Source: CAYMEK01 sp964389305
Lineage (GTDB): Bacteria; Spirochaetota; Spirochaetia; SZUA-6; DRHE01
Assembly (NCBI GenBank): GCA_964389305.1
Contig: CAYMEK010000013.1
Span: forward strand, 11,779-75,778
DNA length: 64,000 nucleotides
Direction: 5' to 3'
In this document: positions 58,815-64,000 of the stretch, piece after piece
Numbering within the stretch: the first letter of the stretch is position 1
Layout of the letters: the number at the start of each line of letters is the position of its first letter
Translations under genes and position numbers: made by a program
The notes under the pieces: model-generated
Database searches by the model: none
Told to the model about the DNA's origin: nothing
The model's input: only the letters and a program-made list of their open reading frames with translations

Positions 58815-60160
58815 ACAAGAGAGGGCTTTCGAGGCTGACGAAGCTGCTCTACGGGTCGGGGGATATGGGGTTCAGCCTGACCACCACTCTCATCGGCGCC
58901 TATTTCGCCATTTTTCTGACCGATGTTGTGGGAGTCTCGCCGGCGGTGGCGGCGGCGGCCTTTTTCATCGGCCGGAGCTGGGACTACGTAAACGATCCCA
59001 TCATCGGATATATATCGGATCGCACCAGGACCCGCTGGGGTAGAAGACGGCCGTTCCTCCTTTTCGGGGCCCTGCCCTTCGGACTGGCCTTCTCCATGCT
59101 GTGGTGGCGGCCGCCTTTCCAACGGGAGCTGTTTTTAGCCGTCTATTACGCCGCCGCCTACGTGATCTTCGACACCGCCGCCACCTTCGTATATATGCCC
59201 TACTTCGCCCTGACGCCTGAGCTGGCGGCGCAGTACGATGAGCGGACCTCCCTGACCAGCTACAGGATGTTTTTCTCGATTCTGGGCAGCCTGGTGGCCT
59301 TTACCGTGCCGCTGTTGTTGATCGGCACCTTTCGCCCCGAAAACGCGGGAAAGGTGCTGACCGTGGGATTCCTGTTCGGACTGCTCAGCGCGATGCCCCT
59401 GTTTCTAACATTCCTAGGCACGAAGGAGCGAAAGGAGTTTATGGCTCAGGAGCCTCCCAAACTGGGTGAATCCCTGCGGGCGGTTTTCAAGAATCCGCCT
59501 TTCCTCCTGGGTCTGGGCATTTTCCTCTGCACCTGGATATCCGTGGATATCGCCCAGGCGATTTTACTTTTTTTCATCAAGTATTGCGTGCTCAGAGAAA
59601 GCCAGAGTGACCTGATTATGGGCACGATCTTCGTGATAGCGATCCTGGCTCTTCCGCTGTGGAGCTGGCTGGCTCAGAAATGGAATAAGCGTACCACCTA
59701 TATGCTCGGAATCTCTTTCTGGGCCGGTGTACAGCTTGTGATCGTTACTTTGGGACCTTCCACGACTCTGGGTGTTCTGCTCAGCCTCTGCGCCCTGGCT
59801 GGAATCGGCGTGGCGGCAGCCCACGTGCTGCCCTGGTCGATCCTGCCCGATGCGATCGAGTGGGACGAGTGGAAGACCGGCGAGCGGCACGAGGGCATGT
59901 TGTACAGCATGGTGACCCTGTTCCACAAGGTGGCCTCGTCGATTGCCATCCCTCTTGTGCTGCTGCTCCTCGACGCCTTTGGATACCAGCCCAACGTGGC
60001 TCTGCAGCAAGCCCGGGCGGAATTGGCGATTCGCTTGATCACCGGCCCGATTCCGGCGGTTCTGCTCTGCCTGGGGATCGTGTTCGCCGCCTTCTACCCT
60101 CTCAATCGGGAACGCTATAACCAGATTGTCAAGGAGATCGAGGCGCGGCGCTCGGAATGA
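58811..60160 (+). CDS. GPH/MFS sugar:cation symporter
   Basis: Inner-membrane transporter of 449 residues with twelve hydrophobic helices. GPH-family signatures are KLLYGSGDMGFSL at the N-terminus, GRSWDYVNDPIIGYISDRTRTRWGRRRPFLLFG in the loop 2-3 region, and SILPDAIEWDEWKTGERHEGMLYS, which carries the acidic residues of melibiose-type symporters. GTG 58811 was preferred to GTG 58805 because the protein then begins directly with the family N-terminus. Likely substrates are glycosides, pentoses or hexuronides. It overlaps the GNAT gene by four bases (ATGA). Confidence 0.87.
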   Translation: MNKRGLSRLTKLLYGSGDMGFSLTTTLIGAYFAIFLTDVVGVSPAVAAAAFFIGRSWDYVNDPIIGYISDRTRTRWGRRRPFLLFGALPFGLAFSMLWWRPPFQRELFLAVYYAAAYVIFDTAATFVYMPYFALTPELAAQYDERTSLTSYRMFFSILGSLVAFTVPLLLIGTFRPENAGKVLTVGFLFGLLSAMPLFLTFLGTKERKEFMAQEPPKLGESLRAVFKNPPFLLGLGIFLCTWISVDIAQAILLFFIKYCVLRESQSDLIMGTIFVIAILALPLWSWLAQKWNKRTTYMLGISFWAGVQLVIVTLGPSTTLGVLLSLCALAGIGVAAAHVLPWSILPDAIEWDEWKTGERHEGMLYSMVTLFHKVASSIAIPLVLLLLDAFGYQPNVALQQARAELAIRLITGPIPAVLLCLGIVFAAFYPLNRERYNQIVKEIEARRSE

Positions 60161-61293
60161 TCCAACTGGAAATTCGCTCGGTCAAAAAGAGGCGTGACAG
60201 GCGGCTCTTTCTCTCCTTCCCCTGGCAGGTCTACAAGGATGATCCCATCTGGGTCCCACCGCTGATTCCTGAGAGAGCAAAAACGATCGATCCCAAGCGC
60301 GGGGCGTTTTACCAACGGGGGGAGGCGGAGCTGTTCCTCGCCTGGCGGGGCAAGCTGCCCGTAGGAACGATCTGTTGCGGCGAAGACAAGGAGGCCAACA
60401 GCGCCGGGGAGCGGCGGGAATGCCTGTTCGGCTTCTTTGAGTATCTCGAGGACTTCGATATCGCCGAAGCCCTCATTCAACGGGCCGTGCTGTGGGCGCG
60501 GAAACGGGGCCTGGAAAGCCTGACCGGTCCGTTCAACCTGGACTACGAGAACGGCTACGGCGTGCTGATCGAGGGATGGGACCGCCCTCCTCCCTTGCTC
60601 TGCGGCCACAGTCCCCCCTATTATCGGGAGTTCATGGAGCGCCTCGGCTTCCAGCCATCGCGGGGGGACAACCTGGCCTTCGTTGCCCGCTTCGACGATG
60701 ACAGTCCGGAGAGAAGACGCCTATCCCGCCTGGCGGAGCGGCTTCGCAGCCGGGACTGGGTTCGAATTCGCACCCCCGATGTTAGGCATCTGGACCGGGA
60801 AGTGGAGACGATTCAGCAGCTTATGAACGAGTCGCTGGCCCACCTTCCCGATCATCGACCCTGGAGCCGCTCCGCAGTGGAAGCGCTGGTCAAACCGCTC
60901 GCCAGGATTGCCGATCCCGAGCTCGTTCTGTTCGCCGAGGTGGAAGGGAAAACAGTGGGCTGGTTCCCTGGACTTCCCAATCTAAACGAAGCGTTCATTT
61001 ACGCCAACGGGTTGCACCGTCCCTGGGACTACCTGAAGCTGCTCTGGCACCTGCGCCGGCAGCCGCAGTGGCTGTGTATCAAGAGCGTGCTCGTGCTGCC
61101 CCGGTACTGGCGAAGCGGCGTTGCCCTGCTGCTCTTCGATGAAATGGCCAAACGGGCCCGGGCCAAAGGCTACACCTGGGCCGACCTGTCCCTGACCTCG
61201 GACGACAACCCCTTCACGCCCGCCCTGGCTGAGCGGCTGGGCGCCCGGCTGTACAAGCGCTACCGGGTCTACCGGCTGGATCTGGTTCGCTGA
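60157..61293 (+). CDS. GNAT-like N-acetyltransferase, long form
   Basis: Protein of 378 residues. The N-terminal DDPIWVPPLIPERAKTIDPKRGAFY and later GFFEYLEDFDIAEALIQRAVLWARKRGLESLTGPFNLDYENGYGVLIEGWDRPP are typical of long GNAT-type proteins sometimes labelled as acyltransferases of unknown role. LVLPRYWRSGVALLLFDEMAKRARAKGYTWADLSL near the C-terminus is an acetyl-CoA-binding motif A. The start overlaps the symporter stop, so transport and acylation may be linked. The substrate is unknown. Confidence 0.78.
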   Translation: MIQLEIRSVKKRRDRRLFLSFPWQVYKDDPIWVPPLIPERAKTIDPKRGAFYQRGEAELFLAWRGKLPVGTICCGEDKEANSAGERRECLFGFFEYLEDFDIAEALIQRAVLWARKRGLESLTGPFNLDYENGYGVLIEGWDRPPPLLCGHSPPYYREFMERLGFQPSRGDNLAFVARFDDDSPERRRLSRLAERLRSRDWVRIRTPDVRHLDREVETIQQLMNESLAHLPDHRPWSRSAVEALVKPLARIADPELVLFAEVEGKTVGWFPGLPNLNEAFIYANGLHRPWDYLKLLWHLRRQPQWLCIKSVLVLPRYWRSGVALLLFDEMAKRARAKGYTWADLSLTSDDNPFTPALAERLGARLYKRYRVYRLDLVR

Positions 61294-61341
61294 GCATCGC
61301 CGGCTCGGCGGCCGGCGTACGGCGCGGCCGGGCCAATCGAA

Positions 61342-62649
61342 TCAGGAACCGCAGGAAGAAGGCCGGAGGGTCATCTGCGCGACAACACCCCCCTGCTCCC
61401 AATTGCGGATGACGGCCGTGCCGCCGTGCAGCTCGGCTATCCTCCTGGTTATAGTCAGGCCGAGGCCGGAGCCCGGGGAGTTGCGGGAGTACTCCCCGCG
61501 ATAGAGCCGGTCGAAGAGCTTCTCCAGCTCTTCGGGCGGGATCGAGTTCCCTGTATTGGCCAGGCTGAGGAGGGTTGTCCCTTCTCCGGCGGGCTCCACC
61601 GACAGAACGATCTTTCCTCCAGCAGGAGTATGACGCAGCGCATTAGCAAACAGGTTGGTGACGGCCCTCTGCAGCAGGGCAGGATCCGCTTCGAAATGTT
61701 GCACCCCGAGATTGTGTTCGAAGCGGATCTGCCGCCTTTCAAGCTCATGGGCGAATCGTTCCTGCAGCTCCTCGACGAAGGCCGGGGCGTCGATTTTCCG
61801 GATCGCCACCCTCAACTCCGGTGACTCCAGTCGCATCAGCTCTTCGAGGTCCGTTACCAGTTTTTCGATTCGGTTTAACTCCGTGAGGCTTTTTTCGAGC
61901 CGGGCCGTCGAGATGTCCAGCACCCCGTCCCGCATGCCCTCGAACTGGGCCTTCATGGCCGCAATCGGCGTACGCAGGTCGTGGGCGATGTCCTGGACCC
62001 ACTGGCGGCGGATATCCTGCTCGCGCTGCAGCCGCTTGGCCAAGCGGTTCGCCGAGCGGGCGATCAGGGCAATCTCTTCTGCGCCTTTCTCGGGAATACG
62101 CGCGGACAGATCGCCGCGGGCAATGAGGTCCAGCCCCCGGGCCAGACCTGCAGCCGGTCTGGTCAGGCTGCGGGAGAACAGCAGGGCCAGGGGAACGGAG
62201 ATCCCCATGGCCAGACAAAGCCCCAGCCAGACAGTACTGTGTATCGAGTGCAGGAAACGGCTGTTGGCCGCATCGTTTTGAAACTGCATCCCTCCGCTCC
62301 GGTAATAGCCCTGGAGGACACCGTCTTCCAGCAGCGGGATCAACTCGCCGTGGGCCCCGGCTTCCAAGGCGCCCCTTCTACGTCCCGGCTCTCCCCTGTT
62401 GGAGAAGATGAGCTGTTTATTCGCGTCATACACGAAAAAGGGAAGGTCTTCAGGCATGTCTATGGATTGCGGGCCGGGATGGAGTCTAAGGATTTCCCTG
62501 GCCGCCTCCTCGAGCTGCCGTTGACGGGTTTGCACCCACTGGTCCAGCGAGCGCCGAAACCCGAGGACCGCGACAACGGCCATCACCGCCACGAGAACCA
62601 ACAGGGCGGCCAGGATTGTAGCCAAAGTACGAACGAACAGGCGCTTCAT
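61342..62649 (-). CDS. EnvZ/BaeS-type sensor histidine kinase
   Basis: Classical kinase of 435 residues: TM1 at about 8-33, a periplasmic sensor of about 125 residues, TM2 at about 155-178, HAMP (SLTRPAAGLARGLDLIARGDLSARI), HisKA with the histidine in VQDIAHDLRTPIAAMKAQ, and HATPase boxes NLFANALRHT, LANTGNSIP and GSGLGLTI. The DxGxG box reads NTGNS, a common variation. The start overlaps the response regulator stop by four bases. Divergent from the NapH-like gene at the right edge; the signal is unknown. Confidence 0.9.
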   Translation of the reverse strand: MKRLFVRTLATILAALLVLVAVMAVVAVLGFRRSLDQWVQTRQRQLEEAAREILRLHPGPQSIDMPEDLPFFVYDANKQLIFSNRGEPGRRRGALEAGAHGELIPLLEDGVLQGYYRSGGMQFQNDAANSRFLHSIHSTVWLGLCLAMGISVPLALLFSRSLTRPAAGLARGLDLIARGDLSARIPEKGAEEIALIARSANRLAKRLQREQDIRRQWVQDIAHDLRTPIAAMKAQFEGMRDGVLDISTARLEKSLTELNRIEKLVTDLEELMRLESPELRVAIRKIDAPAFVEELQERFAHELERRQIRFEHNLGVQHFEADPALLQRAVTNLFANALRHTPAGGKIVLSVEPAGEGTTLLSLANTGNSIPPEELEKLFDRLYRGEYSRNSPGSGLGLTITRRIAELHGGTAVIRNWEQGGVVAQMTLRPSSCGS

Positions 62650-63335
62650 GCCGGTGTTCCGGAGAACCTGTAGCCGAAGCCGCGTACGGTTTCGATCCAG
62701 GCTCCGCCCAGCTTGGCCCGCAGGTTCTTGATATGCGTGTCCACGGTCCGTTCCGAGCCTTCCGCCACCAGGTAGTCCAGGCTCTCTCCCAGCAGCCTCT
62801 CTCTTCCGACCACCACTCCGGAGCGGCCGGCCAGATACGACAGAATATTCCACTCGGCGACGGTCAGATGAATCTCTTGCCCATCAAGCGAGGCTCGATG
62901 GGCCGCCTGGTCCAACTCCAGGATCGTTCCGCCGGACAGCCAGCGCTTCGGCCCGTCGGGCCCGGTTTCCCCGCCCCGGGTCCTGCGCAGGACCGCTTCC
63001 ACGCGCAGGGTAAGCTCCCTCGGCGAGAAGGGCTTGACAACGTAGTCATCGGCTCCCAGCTCCAATCCGGTGATCCGGTCCGACTCCGCCGTCTTGGCCG
63101 TAAGAAAGATGATGGGCAGCGGCAGGATTTTACGGATCTTGCGGGCCAGCAGGAAGCCGTCGCCATCGGGAAGCATGACATCCAGGATTAGAAGATCCGG
63201 GGGGTTGGTGTCCACCGCTTCGAGAACCCCGCCAACCCGGGAGAACTCCACAATCTGGTGATCGTTCAGACGCAGGTAGGAGCAGACAGCCTCCCTCAGT
63301 GCCTCGTTGTCTTCGACTATGAATATCCTGGCCAC
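62646..63335 (-). CDS. OmpR/PhoB-family response regulator
   Basis: DNA-binding regulator of 229 residues. Receiver: E8/D9 (IVEDNEA), D52 (LILDVMLPDGDG), T80 region (IIFLTAKTA) and the KPFSPREL lysine. Winged helix at about 130-228 (LTVAEWNILSYLAGRSGVVVGRERLL...RTVDTHIKNLRAKLGG...TVRGFGYRFS). The start is GTG 63335, directly before ARIFIVEDN; a longer frame would add an unconserved leader. It is coupled to the kinase and divergent from the membrane ferredoxin, which may be a target. Confidence 0.92.
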   Translation of the reverse strand: MARIFIVEDNEALREAVCSYLRLNDHQIVEFSRVGGVLEAVDTNPPDLLILDVMLPDGDGFLLARKIRKILPLPIIFLTAKTAESDRITGLELGADDYVVKPFSPRELTLRVEAVLRRTRGGETGPDGPKRWLSGGTILELDQAAHRASLDGQEIHLTVAEWNILSYLAGRSGVVVGRERLLGESLDYLVAEGSERTVDTHIKNLRAKLGGAWIETVRGFGYRFSGTPA

Positions 63336-63555
63336 TGTACAAACACCTATACTGCCGTCACCGGCATCACCCACAATATTACTCACATCGGCTGCTTTCG
63401 TCCAAGCAACAACGCCAGCATGGCTTTCCTCTTCACACACTCTTCACCGTTCCTTCACCACGCCCTGACAGCTCTCCGCTATCCTTCGCATTGAAGCGAT
63501 ACAGCCTCACCCTGTCGGCGCCGGCAGCAGGCTGCGATCAAATGGAGGTGGTGTT

Positions 63556-64000
63556 ATGGGAACAAGAGCTGTGGCTCCTAAAGGCAAGCGTGGAGGCGCC
63601 AAGCTCGCCGGCATCAGGCTCGGCGTCCAAATCTTCTTCTTCGCCCTGATCGCCTTGATTGCCGTCAATCACAGCCTGGAGGAGGCGGGAAAGGCGGTTC
63701 CGGTGCTTTCCTCCGCCTCGCTGCATGCCATCTGTCCCTTCGGCGGCGTAGTGTCTATCTACCAGTTTGTCAGCACGGGCACCTACGTACGCAAGATTCA
63801 TTCGGCTTCGTTCATCCTGATGTGGATCGTTTTTCTCCTCACCGTATTTCTCGGTCCGGTTTTCTGCGGCTGGGTGTGCCCTCTGGGGAGCATCCAGGAA
63901 TGGCTAGGCAAGCTCGGTAAAAGAATATTCAAGCGCCGTTTCAACCGCCTCCTACCCTACCGGCTGGACAGGGTGCTGCGCTACCTGCGCTACCTGATGC
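63556..64000 (+). CDS. NapH/CcoG-like membrane 4Fe-4S protein, truncated by window end
   Basis: The first 148 residues are visible. A basic N-terminus leads into TM1 (IRLGVQIFFFALIALIAV), a periplasmic-looking loop with HAICPFGGVVSIYQF, TM2 (IHSASFILMWIVFLLTVFLGPVF) and CGWVCPLGSIQEWLG. The CPFGG and CGWVCPLG cysteine motifs are those of NapH/YccM-type quinol-linked electron transfer proteins, whose ferredoxin domain comes later. TGGAGGTGGT precedes the ATG. It may pass electrons to a periplasmic reductase such as the cytochrome at 8-9 kb, but the two are far apart. Confidence 0.8.
   Translation, partial: MGTRAVAPKGKRGGAKLAGIRLGVQIFFFALIALIAVNHSLEEAGKAVPVLSSASLHAICPFGGVVSIYQFVSTGTYVRKIHSASFILMWIVFLLTVFLGPVFCGWVCPLGSIQEWLGKLGKRIFKRRFNRLLPYRLDRVLRYLRYLM

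Noticed and set aside
1..64000. CRISPR arrays, rRNA genes, integrases or complete insertion sequences
   Set aside because: I saw no regularly spaced repeats, rRNA-like segments or recombinase motifs; only a short transposase remnant at 16103-16207.

Overview
The window looks like a draft chromosomal scaffold (one run of 100 N at 23921-24020) from a Gram-negative, mostly anaerobic heterotroph. The envelope genes point to a diderm: lipoproteins with lipoboxes, two small outer-membrane beta-barrels and a periplasmic multihaem cytochrome. Energy genes are anaerobic in style: an aldehyde:ferredoxin oxidoreductase (AOR) with a 2[4Fe-4S] ferredoxin, an oxygen-sensitive class I fumarase and an acetogen-type methylenetetrahydrofolate reductase. 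A spirochaete is my best guess from the mix of a HAMP class III cyclase with a TPR-like tail, PEGA/TPR lipoprotein operons, a DUF4105 protein and PrsW. No rRNA or tRNA gene is visible to confirm this.

Layout. 1-7.5 kb: a YesM/YesN-type two-component system divergent from rhamnose mutarotase, an SDR, a sulfatase and a second two-component system. 7.5-12 kb: a ferritin-like helical protein, a six-haem cytochrome c, a beta-lactamase-fold lipoprotein and an SH3 lipoprotein. 12-29 kb: a visibly A+T-richer catabolic island with UxaE, malic enzyme, a TrxR-like flavoprotein, a SorC regulator and then a long same-strand run: TIM-barrel protein, Ldh2-family dehydrogenase, creatininase-family hydrolase, nitroreductase, an unknown protein, CoA-transferase A and B, ferredoxin, membrane protein (interrupted by the gap), AOR, MoaD-like carrier, cupin, MDR dehydrogenase and fumarase. 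29.5-32 kb: membrane protein, GNAT, outer-membrane protein. 32-38 kb: metF, a PHP protein and a mocR-pdxS-pdxT operon. 38-48 kb: rhaI-rhaB, a class III aminotransferase, ribokinase with an unknown partner, a fused rhamnulose-1-phosphate aldolase/dehydrogenase and a sorbose-1-phosphate-reductase-like enzyme. 48-58.5 kb: signalling and envelope genes (HD-GYP, DUF4105, PrsW, coiled-coil protein, adenylate cyclase, PEGA/TPR operon). 58.5-64 kb: GPH symporter, acetyltransferase, an EnvZ/OmpR-like pair and the start of a NapH-like ferredoxin.

How it fits together. Rhamnose can be followed from mutarotase (2.8 kb) through isomerase and kinase (38-41 kb) to aldolase/lactaldehyde dehydrogenase (44 kb). 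The 16-29 kb operon is the most interesting region. It has ring-hydrolase, keto-acid dehydrogenase, CoA-transferase and tungsten-type oxidoreductase families and ends in fumarase, with malic enzyme just upstream. This suggests anaerobic degradation of a cyclic or carboxylated substrate to C4 acid and pyruvate, but I cannot name the substrate. Other unusual points are a MocR regulator whose PLP lysine is aspartate, a TrxR-like protein whose CxxC is SxxS, and several genes with a promoter only about 10 bases before the start codon and no Shine-Dalgarno sequence.
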